43,425 bases of DNA from Bacteroidales bacterium (GCA_017651345.1 JAGCDD010000148.1:1-43425); one strand, 5' to 3'. Counted from the first letter of the stretch, positions 18,043-27,575 are shown. Numbers and translations are program-made. The notes: generated from the sequence alone by a model not told the origin.

Positions 18043-18982
18043 AGTTATAAGAGTAAAAAACCTATTGATGATAGCATTATTGCAAGTGCTTATCAACGTG
18101 TGCCTTGTGCGCCCGATACTTATGCTTTACGAACTTGAACCCACTTTTACCGTGCTCGATTTCATTTTTCTAACAACCGCCACGGTGATGATAGCCGCGG
18201 GTGGTTACATTATCAACGATTATTTCGACACAAAATCCGACATGATAAACCGTCCCGACAATGTGGTGGTGGGCACAGATGTTAGCCGAGGCAACGCACT
18301 TGCTTGGCATCTGGGACTCAATATCATAGCCTGCGTACTTGGTGCGATGGTTTCGCTACGTATCGGGGTGTGGGTATTTGCATTTTTCTTTCCCTTTGTG
18401 TCGGGATTGCTGTGGTTCTATTCCTCTACCTACAAAAAAATGTTTTTGCTTGGCAATGTGATTGTGGCTTTGCTTACAGGATTGATTCCGCTGTTGCCTG
18501 TGGCATACGAAATTCCGGGACAGATGGCAACCGATAATGAGATGATTGTCAATGGAGTATACGACCTCAACCTTCTCTTCTATTGGGCAGGAGCATTTGG
18601 TATATTTGCTTTTGTAACAACAATTTACCGCGAAATAATCAAAGACATCGAAGATATTGATGGCGACCGCGAAATTGGCCGCAGCACAGTGCCGGTGGTT
18701 ATCGGCGTAATGGCTTCAAAAATAGTTATTGTAGTGCTAATAGCTTGTACAATAGCTGCTTTGGTAGTTGTTTGGCACAAATTTCTTAGCGATACGATTT
18801 CGGCTATTTATTTTGGGGTAATGCTTATATTGCCGCTTATATTTTTGGCTTACAAAGTGCTGACAATGAAAGAAAAAAAGCAGTATCATTTTGCATCCAA
18901 CTTTGCCAAACTGATAATGTTGGCTGGCATACTCTTTTTATTGGTGGTAAGATACAATTTTATGTCGGTGCTTGAAGATTAA
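18026..18982 (+). CDS. UbiA family prenyltransferase
   Basis: A 318-residue polytopic membrane enzyme with about eight or nine helices. Two Asp-rich motifs that bind Mg-prenyl diphosphate are present: NDYFDTKSD (residues 64-72) and DIEDIDGDREIG (~207-218). This supports transfer of a prenyl chain to a lipid-soluble acceptor; the family includes menaquinone, heme O and geranylgeranylglyceryl-phosphate transferases. The DUF2520 neighbour argues for the geranylgeranylglycerol-phosphate-type subgroup rather than MenA, but this is inference. Its start lies inside the DUF2520 gene and its TAA overlaps the stop codon of the convergent nuclease gene. Confidence 0.9.
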   Translation: MKAFFKVIRVKNLLMIALLQVLINVCLVRPILMLYELEPTFTVLDFIFLTTATVMIAAGGYIINDYFDTKSDMINRPDNVVVGTDVSRGNALAWHLGLNIIACVLGAMVSLRIGVWVFAFFFPFVSGLLWFYSSTYKKMFLLGNVIVALLTGLIPLLPVAYEIPGQMATDNEMIVNGVYDLNLLFYWAGAFGIFAFVTTIYREIIKDIEDIDGDREIGRSTVPVVIGVMASKIVIVVLIACTIAALVVVWHKFLSDTISAIYFGVMLILPLIFLAYKVLTMKEKKQYHFASNFAKLIMLAGILFLLVVRYNFMSVLED

Positions 18983-19425
18983 ATATCTTTATAATCAGGA
19001 ATATCCTGAATAAATTGGTAACTACCGTCGTTTTCAATTCTTACGCAATAGGTATCTATTCCGTTGGTTACCATTAATATACGCGCATTAAAATGAATAT
19101 TATAACGAGCAATTTGGTCGAATGTGCTTTGCGTTATTTTTACTTCGGGAGCTTTACATTCTACCAAAGCCACCGCCTCAGCATTGCGATTGTAGATAAC
19201 AATATCGCTTCGTTTAACGGTATTGAAAAGTTTTAACCCGTTTTCGGTGCGCATAAGGCTTTGCGGATAGTGCTTATAATCAATAAGGAAATGCACAAAA
19301 TGCTGTCGCACCCACTCTTCGGGAGTAAGCACTAAATATTTTTTTCGTATAATGTCAAAAATGTATTTATTTTGTAAACCGTTTTTTATTGAAATATTAC
19401 ACGGCGGTAAGTTAATTTTTTGCAT
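18979..19425 (-). CDS. HsdR N-terminal-like small nuclease domain protein
   Basis: A 148-residue protein that is essentially a single PD-(D/E)XK-type domain of the HsdR_N_2 group. The predicted catalytic residues are Asp74 (SDIVIYNRN) and the Glu89-Cys-Lys91 motif (VECKAP), followed by a Gln-containing helix (STFDQIARYN). No motor, methylase or specificity subunit is nearby, so it is not a restriction system. Homologues are common beside holA in Bacteroidetes and their function is unknown. The frame extends upstream by 50 codons, but MQKINLPPCN at 19425 is the family-like start. Its stop codon overlaps that of the UbiA gene. Confidence 0.85.
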   Translation of the reverse strand: MQKINLPPCNISIKNGLQNKYIFDIIRKKYLVLTPEEWVRQHFVHFLIDYKHYPQSLMRTENGLKLFNTVKRSDIVIYNRNAEAVALVECKAPEVKITQSTFDQIARYNIHFNARILMVTNGIDTYCVRIENDGSYQFIQDIPDYKDI

Positions 19426-19432
19426 ATCTTTG
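19425..19432 (+). promoter_or_regulatory. Predicted -7 box of amn-holA
   Basis: TATCTTTG matches TAnnTTTG and lies 41 bases upstream of the amn start codon. Its first base is the first base of the divergent nuclease start codon, so the two transcription units overlap at this point. No clear -33 TTTG is seen. Confidence 0.45.
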
Positions 19433-19473
19433 TGGAAATAAAACAAGGCGAAACTAATAAAAAAATTTGAAAC

Positions 19474-20244
19474 ATGAGAACCAAAGAAGAAATTGTAAAC
19501 AATTGGCTGCCCCGATACACCGGGCGCGAACTCGAAAATTTCGACAAGCATATACTGCTTACCAACTTTCAGCACTATGTGGAACTATTTGCCAACAAGT
19601 ACAACGTGCCTATCTTGGGCGACGACAAAAATATGCCAAACGCATCGGCTGAGGGTATCACTATTATCAACTTTGGAATGGGAAGCCCAAACGCTGCCAC
19701 CATTATGGACTTGCTGAGCGCGGTACGTCCCGAGGCTGTGCTGTTTCTTGGCAAATGCGGCGGATTAAAGCGTATCAATCAGTTAGGCGACCTAATTCTG
19801 CCAATTGCCGCTATCCGTGGCGAGGGTACAAGCAATGCATATCTACCTCCCGAAGTGCCTGCATTACCGGCATTCAACCTTCAACGTGCTGTTTCAGCTA
19901 TGGTGCGCGATACCGGCCGCGACTATTGGACAGGAACTGTATACACCACCAACCGCCGCGTGTGGGAATGGGACGACGATTTTAAAGAATATCTCCGCAC
20001 TATACGCACTATGGCTGTGGATATGGAAACCGCAACTCTATTTACCGTTGGTTTCAAAAACCAGATTCCCACTGGCGCACTGCTATTGGTATCCGACCAG
20101 CCTATGATTTCGTCGGGCGTAAAAACTCGCGAATCAGACAACAAGGTTACTCACGATTATGTAGACCAGCATCTCGAAATCGGCATCAAGTCGCTCAAAG
20201 AAATTATCAACAATTGTCAGAGTGTTAAACACCTGCGCTTTTAA
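19474..20244 (+). CDS. amn: AMP nucleosidase
   Basis: A 256-residue cytoplasmic enzyme of the nucleoside phosphorylase fold that splits AMP into adenine and ribose-5-phosphate. Visible signatures are NFGMGSPNAATIMDLL, EAVLFLGKCGGL (the phosphorylase core glycine motif), AIRGEGTSNAYLPPEVPALP, and AVDMETATLF (the purine/ribose-binding Met-Glu). It is the short Bacteroidetes form without the extra N-terminal domain of the ~480-residue enterobacterial protein. It is 11 bases upstream of holA and divergent from the HsdR-N-like gene. Confidence 0.93.
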   Translation: MRTKEEIVNNWLPRYTGRELENFDKHILLTNFQHYVELFANKYNVPILGDDKNMPNASAEGITIINFGMGSPNAATIMDLLSAVRPEAVLFLGKCGGLKRINQLGDLILPIAAIRGEGTSNAYLPPEVPALPAFNLQRAVSAMVRDTGRDYWTGTVYTTNRRVWEWDDDFKEYLRTIRTMAVDMETATLFTVGFKNQIPTGALLLVSDQPMISSGVKTRESDNKVTHDYVDQHLEIGIKSLKEIINNCQSVKHLRF

Positions 20245-20255
20245 ATCATTGCAAA

Positions 20256-21263
20256 ATGGCGGCATCCACATACGAAAGCATAATGGCAGACCTCAAAGCC
20301 AAAAAATATGCACCCATCTACCTTTTGCAGGGCGATGAGCCATATTTTATTGACCAAATTGCAGCGTATATCGAAAAAAATGTCCTCACCGACGACGAAA
20401 AAACTTTTAACCAAACCATAGTTTACGGTAAGGATACCGATGTTGCTAACTTAGACAATCTGTCGAAGAGGTTTCCAATGATGGCTGAGCATCAAGTGGT
20501 GATAGTAAAAGAGGCGCAAGATTTGAAAAAAATCGAAGACCTTGTATTTTATGTGCAAAAGCCTCAAAAAACCACCATTCTTGTATTGTGTCACAAATAC
20601 AAAGAATTAGACAAACGCAAAAAACTTGCCTCAGCTATCGAAAAAACAGGGGTGCTTTTCACCTCTAAAAAACTTTACGACAATAAGATACCGTCGTGGG
20701 CAGAAAGCTACATCAAAGATAAAGGCTACACCATCGACCCCGTTGCGCTGCGCCTTCTTACCGACTATCTCGGCAACGATCTTTCAAAAATTGCCAACGA
20801 AATAGACAAACTTGCCATTGCATTGCCAGCAGGCACCAAAATTTCGCCCGCCAACATTCAAGACAATATCGGCATAAGCAAAGATTACAACAATTTTGAA
20901 TTGCAAAATGCCATTGGCACAGGCGATGTGCTAAAAGCCGCTCGCATTGTAGATCATTTTTCTAAAAATCAGAAAGACAACCCACTTGTGCTCACTATCA
21001 CCGCATTATACGGATATTTTTGCAAATTATTGATTTTCAATCAGCATATCCGCGACGATTCGCGCACACAGGCGGCTGCGCTTGGCTGCAATCCATTTTT
21101 TTTAAAAGATTATCAGGCGGCACAAAAACGATTTCCCGCTACAAAAGTGATAAAGGCAATATCGCTGCTCCGCGAATACGACCTAAAAAGCAAAGGAGTG
21201 GGCAACGCTACAACCGATCCAGGCGCACTCTTGCAAGAGTTAGTGTACAAAATTATGCACTAA
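20256..21263 (+). CDS. holA: DNA polymerase III subunit delta
   Basis: A 335-residue subunit of the clamp loader, which opens the sliding clamp on primed DNA. The N-terminal YLLQGDEPYFIDQIAAYI, PMMAEHQVVIVKEAQDL, the middle GYTIDPVALRLLTDYLGNDLSKIANEIDKL and the C-terminal collar helices are typical of HolA. Length matches the family. It follows amn by 11 bases and is probably co-transcribed with it. An AT-rich stretch (A7/T7) follows, without a GC-rich terminator stem. Confidence 0.93.
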   Translation: MAASTYESIMADLKAKKYAPIYLLQGDEPYFIDQIAAYIEKNVLTDDEKTFNQTIVYGKDTDVANLDNLSKRFPMMAEHQVVIVKEAQDLKKIEDLVFYVQKPQKTTILVLCHKYKELDKRKKLASAIEKTGVLFTSKKLYDNKIPSWAESYIKDKGYTIDPVALRLLTDYLGNDLSKIANEIDKLAIALPAGTKISPANIQDNIGISKDYNNFELQNAIGTGDVLKAARIVDHFSKNQKDNPLVLTITALYGYFCKLLIFNQHIRDDSRTQAAALGCNPFFLKDYQAAQKRFPATKVIKAISLLREYDLKSKGVGNATTDPGALLQELVYKIMH

Positions 21264-21284
21264 AAAAATTTTTTTATAAAAAAA

Positions 21285-21316
21285 TTTGCAAATGGTGTAT
21301 TTGTTGCATAACTTTA
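21285..21316 (+). promoter_or_regulatory. Predicted promoter of the sensor-YwqK-EF-hand operon
   Basis: TTTG (21285-21288), a 20-base spacer, then TAACTTTA (21309-21316) fit the Bacteroidetes -33/-7 pattern with one mismatch in the last base. It lies 63 bases upstream of the sensor start codon. Confidence 0.5.
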
Positions 21317-21379
21317 TATGCCGATTTAGTTCGCTAAAAAGGCTATTTATTTGAAAACCAATTAATAAAGAAAAATAAG

Positions 21380-23527
21380 ATGAAATCCGGCTTTCATTTT
21401 ACAGTAAAACTCAAATTGATATTAGGCTTCGGCACCTTGGGCGTGCTGATACTTGTAATGTATTACATGCTCCACAGCAGCCAACAGAAAAACAGCGATA
21501 TGCTTACCGACAATATTACGGTAAAATATCCTTCTTTGGTTTATACCGAAAAACTCAAAGACCTTATCGAACAAACTCATAGTTTGGTTCTTAGGTGGAC
21601 TTTGCAAGTGGATTCGCTGCCAGCCGCTAAAAAAGTTAGCAACGAAATTGATGCCTGCCACGGTATTCAGTTAGACTCGCTCGAAAAACAAATTAGCAAC
21701 TTTGTGTCGCACGACCTTTGGGGTGATTCTGAACGCGACTTATATTATTTAACTATCCAAAACATCGACACGCTATTTAATATGCAACAAGATTTTATGG
21801 ATAATTATTCAAAAGCAAAGGCTGATAGTAATCAAGCTGAGGAAATTGCTCTTCGCAACGAATTACTTGAAGGTCGCATTGCAGTAGCATTTAAGTCGGT
21901 ATTTTTTCAAGCTACCAAGTTGTCGAATTCGTTTTACAATTTATCATCGCAAAACCTTGAAAACATAGAGGCGAATATCGAAGATGCTACAAAATCTTTA
22001 CGAATTTCGATTCTCATTTTCATCATAGTATTAGTGTTGATAGGCTTCAACATGAGTCATCAAATGATATCCGCCATTTCATCTGTCAAAGGCATTATCA
22101 ACAAGATAAGCCGAGGTATATTGCCCGAAGTGTCGCGAGCCGGACGCAACGACGAAATTGGCGATATGATTGATTCTCTGCAAGTGCTTATCACCAACCT
22201 CAAAGAAACTTCGCAATTTGCAATCAAGATTGGTGAAGGTGATTTTACCACCGAATTTAAACCCAAAAGTAAACACGACGTGCTTGCCAACTCTCTGCTT
22301 GTGATGCGCGACAACCTTATTAAAGCCGAAAAAGACGCCGAACAGCGAAAGAACGAAAACGCTCAACGCAACTGGGCATCGCAGGGTCTTGCCGAATTCA
22401 ACGAACTTTTGCGTAATGTGGGCGACGATATGCAGATACTTTCTAACAAAGTTATCGAAAAACTCGTCCGCTACCTTGATGCAAATATGGGCGGTATTTA
22501 TATTGTTGACGATAGCGACAAAGATGATATTCACCTCAACTTGTCGGCATTCTACGCCTACGACCGTCTTAAATACGCCAAGCAGCGTATCGAAATCGGT
22601 GAAAACCTTATCGGTCAGTGTTTTCGCGAAAACGAAACTGTTTATCTTACCGACCTTCCCAAAGGCTACGTACACATCAGCAGCGGCTTAGGCGAGGCCG
22701 ACCCCACATGTTTGGTAATTGTTCCCCTAAAAGTCAACGCCGAAACATTTGGTATTGTAGAGCTTGCATCATTCCGCGTAATTGAAAAATACCAAGTAGA
22801 GTTTATCGAAAAAATCGGTGAAACCATCGCCGCCACAATCGCCAACGTTAAGATTAACATGAACACAGCCAAACTGCTTGAAGAATCGTCAGAAAAATCA
22901 GAACGACTTGCTCAGCAGGAGGCCGAAGTGCACAAAAATATTGAAAACCTCAAGGCTCAAATTGAGAACCTTCAGGAAATTAACAAAAACGAACTTGTTA
23001 AATATCAAAAACTTCACGACGATTACGAAAACCAAGCCGAAACTTCGCAATCTACCATTCAAAAACTCACCGAAAAAGCTGAGCAGTCGCGTCAGGCACT
23101 CCGCAAGATGGAATTTATGCTCAACAATTCGGCTGGATTCTACGAACTTGATGCCCAAGGCTACTTTGTTACCGCCAACAACCGTTTCCTCGGCGGCATA
23201 GAAATGCTTATAGGCGACATCGAAGCCAAAGATATCCGCAGCTTTTTGGTTGAAAAAGAAGAGGTTGATAAATTTAACACTATAATCGAACACCTTAGCC
23301 AAGGTCTTGTTCATGCTCAGATCAACCACTACAAATTTAATGGTAAAGAGTTCTATCTCAACGAAATATATACTCCCACCCGCGACGAACAAAACGTTCT
23401 CAAATCTGTTATGGTAATATCAAAAAACATTACCGATCAAATTATGCACGTAAAAGATCTTGAACGTCAAATTGGCGAACTCAAAAACGAAAACGAGTTT
23501 CTCAAAACCAAGTCTCAACAAAAATGA
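21380..23527 (+). CDS. Membrane sensor with HAMP, GAF and PAS domains, no output domain
   Basis: A 715-residue inner-membrane signalling protein. Order: TM1 (~11-31), a helical extracytoplasmic sensor (~32-205), TM2 (~208-227), a HAMP region (~228-290), a GAF domain (~340-490), a long coiled coil rich in Glu/Lys/Gln (~493-580), and a PAS domain (~582-695) beginning EFMLNNSAGFYELDAQGYF. No histidine-kinase H-box or ATPase, GGDEF, EAL or methyl-accepting hairpin follows, so the output is unknown; it may act through protein contacts or a partner in trans. Its stop overlaps the next start (ATGA), coupling it to the exported repeat protein. Confidence 0.88.
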   Translation: MKSGFHFTVKLKLILGFGTLGVLILVMYYMLHSSQQKNSDMLTDNITVKYPSLVYTEKLKDLIEQTHSLVLRWTLQVDSLPAAKKVSNEIDACHGIQLDSLEKQISNFVSHDLWGDSERDLYYLTIQNIDTLFNMQQDFMDNYSKAKADSNQAEEIALRNELLEGRIAVAFKSVFFQATKLSNSFYNLSSQNLENIEANIEDATKSLRISILIFIIVLVLIGFNMSHQMISAISSVKGIINKISRGILPEVSRAGRNDEIGDMIDSLQVLITNLKETSQFAIKIGEGDFTTEFKPKSKHDVLANSLLVMRDNLIKAEKDAEQRKNENAQRNWASQGLAEFNELLRNVGDDMQILSNKVIEKLVRYLDANMGGIYIVDDSDKDDIHLNLSAFYAYDRLKYAKQRIEIGENLIGQCFRENETVYLTDLPKGYVHISSGLGEADPTCLVIVPLKVNAETFGIVELASFRVIEKYQVEFIEKIGETIAATIANVKINMNTAKLLEESSEKSERLAQQEAEVHKNIENLKAQIENLQEINKNELVKYQKLHDDYENQAETSQSTIQKLTEKAEQSRQALRKMEFMLNNSAGFYELDAQGYFVTANNRFLGGIEMLIGDIEAKDIRSFLVEKEEVDKFNTIIEHLSQGLVHAQINHYKFNGKEFYLNEIYTPTRDEQNVLKSVMVISKNITDQIMHVKDLERQIGELKNENEFLKTKSQQK

Positions 23528-25275
23528 AAACTTATCCATTGATGATACTGTTTGCCTCGGCTGTTTTATCGGCCTCGGCTCAAGACGAGTACATTATACG
23601 CTACTACGAAAAAACCGAAATCAAAGAGAGCGAAGGCCAGTTTAAAAACGGACACCCCGACGGACGGTGGAAATATTATACCCCAAGCGGCAAACTAAAC
23701 AAAGAGATCGACTACTACATGGGCGCAGTAAACGGCAGAATGGCTTATTACTACGAAAACGGCAATCTCAAAAGAGAAGGGTTTGTATATATGAGCAAGG
23801 CGCAGGGACTTTACAGTGAATTTAATATTGACGGAACTCCCAAAGTTACAGGCAAATATCTCGACAGCAAAAAAGATTCTATCTGGAATTATTACAACAT
23901 CAACGGTTCGCTAATTCTTGTAGAAAAATGCACTGCTGGCGATTGTATTGTGCAAAGTGCATACACCAACGCCGGAAAACCCACCGTAGAAAACGGCAAT
24001 GGAACATATCTCACCTATTATTCCGACGAAAAAACTATCAAAGAACAAGGCAATTACAAAAACGGTGTAAAAGATGGATTGTGGAAAACATTCTTTAACA
24101 ACGGTAAAATTGCCACACAAAAAACTTACAAAGACGGCAAACCCACTGGCACATCATACTCATATTACGAAGACGGCAAAAAACGTAGCGTAGAGAATAT
24201 CGAGAACGGCATTGTTTCGTTTTGGTATCAAAATGGCAAAAAACAGAGCGAAGGCCGCATGAAAGATAATCTCCGCGATAGTGTCTGGACTTTTTGGAAC
24301 GAAGACGGGGCTGTTACCTCATCGGGACTATACCGCAAAGGACTTAAAGAAGGTCTGCACAAAGGATTTTTCCCCGACGGACGCAAAGAGTCTGACATAA
24401 ATTATTCTGCCGGCAAAAAAAATGGTCATGCCATTTGGTATCGTACCGACACCACCGCCGCCGACAAAACCACAATTGTAAAGCACTTTGAAGGCGATTT
24501 TGACAACGATATCCAAACCGGACATTGGATTTATTATCAAATAGACGGACAAAAAGGCAACGAAGGCGACTATGCCAACAACAAAATGACAGGATTGTGG
24601 ACATGGTATTTTGACAACGGAAAAACTTGGAAAACAGCAGTTTACCGCAATGGCGAAAAAAACGGACCTTACCTTGTAAACTACGAAAACGGAAAAGTTT
24701 TTTACCGTGGCGTCTTTGTAAACAACAAAGAAGAAGGCTTTTGGGAACGTTTTTACGAAAACGGCAAACGCGAAATGAACGGAGCATTCCACAACGGCAT
24801 GATGGACAGCACTTGGAACGCTTGGTTTGACAACGGCGTACCCCGCTACACTATTAATTATAAAAACAATCTCAAAGACGGCGTTGTAACCTACTACGAC
24901 GAAACTGGCAAAAAAACAATGATAGAATCGTACAAAGATGGCCTTCATCACGGACGTTTTATTGAATACAACGAAATAGGAACCCCCGTAATCGAAGGTC
25001 AGTACGTTGATGACAAAAAAGACGGAGTTTGGTTTTACCGTCAAGGTGATGGCAAAGTACTCCGCCGCGAAGAATACAAAGCCGGACGTCCATTTGGCAC
25101 ATGGACAGAATTTTATCCCAATGGTCGCCCACAAGCCGAAAAAAACTACAACAAAAACGGTGTGCTCGAAGGCAAATTTGCCAAATACGATCGCAGCGGA
25201 CAAACCACTTACGAAGCTGTTTACAGCAATGGTAAACTTGCAAAAGTGGTGTATCAAATGGGTGGAGGCATGTAA
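23524..25275 (+). CDS. Exported YwqK/MORN-like repeat protein
   Basis: A 583-residue protein with a signal peptide (ends LSASAQDE). The rest is built from more than twenty short repeats of the type G-x-W-x-x-Y/F...NGK...x-x-Y-K-x-G, for example DGRWKYYTPSGKLNKEIDYY and DGLWKTFFNNGKIATQKTYK. These match the MORN-like YwqK repeats, which form elongated beta-hairpin ladders. Some database entries name them toxin-antitoxin YwqK antitoxins, but no toxin is present here and export makes that role unlikely. It overlaps the sensor gene by 4 bases and precedes the EF-hand membrane protein by 20. A binding or scaffold role in the periplasm or at the surface is inference. Confidence 0.9.
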   Translation: MKTYPLMILFASAVLSASAQDEYIIRYYEKTEIKESEGQFKNGHPDGRWKYYTPSGKLNKEIDYYMGAVNGRMAYYYENGNLKREGFVYMSKAQGLYSEFNIDGTPKVTGKYLDSKKDSIWNYYNINGSLILVEKCTAGDCIVQSAYTNAGKPTVENGNGTYLTYYSDEKTIKEQGNYKNGVKDGLWKTFFNNGKIATQKTYKDGKPTGTSYSYYEDGKKRSVENIENGIVSFWYQNGKKQSEGRMKDNLRDSVWTFWNEDGAVTSSGLYRKGLKEGLHKGFFPDGRKESDINYSAGKKNGHAIWYRTDTTAADKTTIVKHFEGDFDNDIQTGHWIYYQIDGQKGNEGDYANNKMTGLWTWYFDNGKTWKTAVYRNGEKNGPYLVNYENGKVFYRGVFVNNKEEGFWERFYENGKREMNGAFHNGMMDSTWNAWFDNGVPRYTINYKNNLKDGVVTYYDETGKKTMIESYKDGLHHGRFIEYNEIGTPVIEGQYVDDKKDGVWFYRQGDGKVLRREEYKAGRPFGTWTEFYPNGRPQAEKNYNKNGVLEGKFAKYDRSGQTTYEAVYSNGKLAKVVYQMGGGM

Positions 25276-25295
25276 TCAAAAACAAAAAAAACAAT

Positions 25296-27575
25296 ATGGA
25301 AGAAAAGAAGTCATCTTACAAATGGAAGTTCTCCAAAATAGGCGGCGTTACCCGTGTGAGCATCGAATCGGGCGACGATATTGCTCATTTGGACGAACTT
25401 GACGAAAAAATGTGGACAGTATTAAGCTGCCCTACATCGGGTTTGGAGTTCGACGACAAGACCCTTGAAATGATCGACGCCGACAAAGACGGCAAAATAA
25501 GAGTGCCCGACGTGGTAACCACCGCAAAATGGATTACCAACGTGATTACCGACAACAATCTGCTGCTAAAACACAATTCGGAGATTAAGCTATCCGACAT
25601 TAACCAAAACTCCGACGAGGGACAAAAACTCTACAAATCGGCAAAGCAGATTCTCGCCAACCTCCAAAAAGAGAAAGACTCTATCTCTATCGAAGACACC
25701 TCCGACACTATCGCCATTTTTGCCAAAACTCAGTTTAACGGCGACAGCATCATTACCGAAAAATCTACCGACAGCGAGCCTCTCCAAAAAATAATCCACG
25801 CCATTATTGAAACCACTGGCTCTCAACAAGACCGCAGCGGCGAACCCGGCATTGACAAAGACCTTGTGGAAAAATTCTTTGCCGAATGTGCCGACTACGA
25901 CGCTTGGCATTCGCAATCGATATCAAACGCTGCCTCTATCCTACCCTACGGTGCCGACACCGAGGCTGCCCTCAATGCCTACAATGCTGTTAAAACCAAG
26001 GTAGACGACTATTTTGTACGCTGCAAAATGGTGGCTTTCAACAAAGACACTTGCAACGCCCTTGAAATACAGTTAGACGAACTCACCAAAATATCTGGCG
26101 AAAACCTCGCCGACAATATCGACAAGATTGCCGCTTATCCCCTTGCCCGCATCACCGAAAATAATGTTCTCAACCTTACGCAAGGCATCAACCCCGCTTG
26201 GCAGGGCAAGATGGCAGAGGTTAAACGCCTTATTTTCGACATCGATTTTGCTGGCAAAGAGCAGATTACCGAGGCTGAATGGAACTCCATAGCAGCCAAA
26301 TTTGCCCCCTACACCGCTTGGAAGGCTGATAAGAAAGGCGCATCGATAGAATCGCTCGGCGATGACACTATAAAACAGATTGTTGCCGAAAACCGCAAGC
26401 AGGATATTCTCGACCTCATCGACAAGGATGCCGCTCTTAAAGACGAATCGGATTCTATACTTTCGGTTGACAAATTGCTGCACCTCTGTCGCGATTTCCA
26501 TATTTTCTTGCGCAACTTTGTAACATTCACCGACTTTTACGACCGCGAGTTCAAGGCTATTTTCCAAGCCGGAACACTCTTCATCGACCAGCGTTCGTGC
26601 GACCTCTGTATCAAGGTGGCAGATATGGGCAAACACGGTGCTGATATTGTTTCGTCTGGCATTTACCTGCTATACTGCGACTGCGTAAACAAGGTAAAAA
26701 ACAAAACTATGCAGATTGCCGCCGCAGTTACCGATGGCGACATCGACAACCTTATGCCCGGTAAGCACGCCATTTTCTACGACCGCGACGGTCTCGACTG
26801 GGATGCTACCGTTACCAAAATTATTGACAACCCAATTAGCATCCGTCAAGCATTCTGGACACCCTACCGCAAGGTTAGCAAGTTTATCGAAGAGCAAGTA
26901 ACTAAGTTTGCCGCCAGCAAAGACGAAAAAATGACTGGCGATGCTCTCGGCAAAATTTCAGAAGCCGGCACAAAACTCACCGAAAAACCTGCTGACGGAG
27001 CTACTCCTCCCGCCGACCCATTGTTGAGCGAAAAGAAACAGGCGTTCGACATTGCCAAATTCTGCGGAATCTTTGCCGCCATTGGTATGGCTCTCGGTAT
27101 GATTGGCACTTTCTTGGCTTCGGCGGCAACAGGTTTCTTAGCACTGTCGATACCAAAGATGATTTTGGCAATAATTGGAATCTTGCTGCTGATTTCAGGA
27201 CCATCGATGTTTTTGGCTTGGCTCAAACTGCGCAAACGCAACCTCTCGCCTATCCTCAATGCCAACGGCTGGGCTCTGAACTCCGCCACCAAAGTAAACA
27301 CACTCTTTGGCGCAACATTTACTCAGCTTGTAAAATTCCCAGTTATCGGCGTAAAAGACCCATTTGTAAAGAAAAAATCAAAACTCCGTTTCCTCTGGTG
27401 GGGTCTTATCATACTGGCAGTATTATTTATAATATGCTACTTAAAAGGCTGGCTCACACGTTTCGGTCTGCCTTACCAAGGTTCGCCTATTCAAGAATTT
27501 ATCGATTCAATATTTAATCCTGTAACTGCTCCGGCAGCCACCGATGTAGCACCAGAAGCAGCACCAGCAGAATAA
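25296..27575 (+). CDS. Large membrane protein with an EF-hand-like loop, unknown family
   Basis: A 759-residue protein without a signal peptide. A canonical 12-residue EF-hand loop pattern is seen at residues 61-72 (D-A-D-K-D-G-K-I-R-V-P-D), so calcium binding is plausible. Residues ~80-590 are mostly helical and soluble. Two or three membrane helices follow at ~591-650 (GIFAAIGMALGMIGTFLA and MILAIIGILLLISGPSMFL), then one at ~697-720 (LWWGLIILAVLFIICYL), and a Pro/Ala/Glu tail. I recognise no characterised family. Its position 20 bases after the YwqK-like gene suggests it works with that protein and the sensor. A palindromic repeat follows the stop. Confidence 0.85.
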   Translation: MEEKKSSYKWKFSKIGGVTRVSIESGDDIAHLDELDEKMWTVLSCPTSGLEFDDKTLEMIDADKDGKIRVPDVVTTAKWITNVITDNNLLLKHNSEIKLSDINQNSDEGQKLYKSAKQILANLQKEKDSISIEDTSDTIAIFAKTQFNGDSIITEKSTDSEPLQKIIHAIIETTGSQQDRSGEPGIDKDLVEKFFAECADYDAWHSQSISNAASILPYGADTEAALNAYNAVKTKVDDYFVRCKMVAFNKDTCNALEIQLDELTKISGENLADNIDKIAAYPLARITENNVLNLTQGINPAWQGKMAEVKRLIFDIDFAGKEQITEAEWNSIAAKFAPYTAWKADKKGASIESLGDDTIKQIVAENRKQDILDLIDKDAALKDESDSILSVDKLLHLCRDFHIFLRNFVTFTDFYDREFKAIFQAGTLFIDQRSCDLCIKVADMGKHGADIVSSGIYLLYCDCVNKVKNKTMQIAAAVTDGDIDNLMPGKHAIFYDRDGLDWDATVTKIIDNPISIRQAFWTPYRKVSKFIEEQVTKFAASKDEKMTGDALGKISEAGTKLTEKPADGATPPADPLLSEKKQAFDIAKFCGIFAAIGMALGMIGTFLASAATGFLALSIPKMILAIIGILLLISGPSMFLAWLKLRKRNLSPILNANGWALNSATKVNTLFGATFTQLVKFPVIGVKDPFVKKKSKLRFLWWGLIILAVLFIICYLKGWLTRFGLPYQGSPIQEFIDSIFNPVTAPAATDVAPEAAPAE

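Noticed and set aside
18979-19425. A type I restriction system suggested by the HsdR-N-like domain.
   Set aside because: No helicase motor, HsdM or HsdS gene is present, and the protein is only 148 residues long.
24328-25257. A 309-codon open frame on the - strand inside the YwqK-like gene.
   Set aside because: It mirrors the repeat pattern of the + strand gene, has Phe/Val-rich nonsense composition and no start context; it is a shadow of the codon bias.
23524-25275. A toxin-antitoxin module suggested by the usual database name of YwqK-repeat proteins.
   Set aside because: The protein has a signal peptide and no toxin gene is adjacent; the name reflects a distant annotation only.
23524-25275. 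A CRISPR-like array suggested by the regular repeats.
   Set aside because: The repeats are in-frame coding repeats that vary at third codon positions, with no identical direct repeats or spacers.
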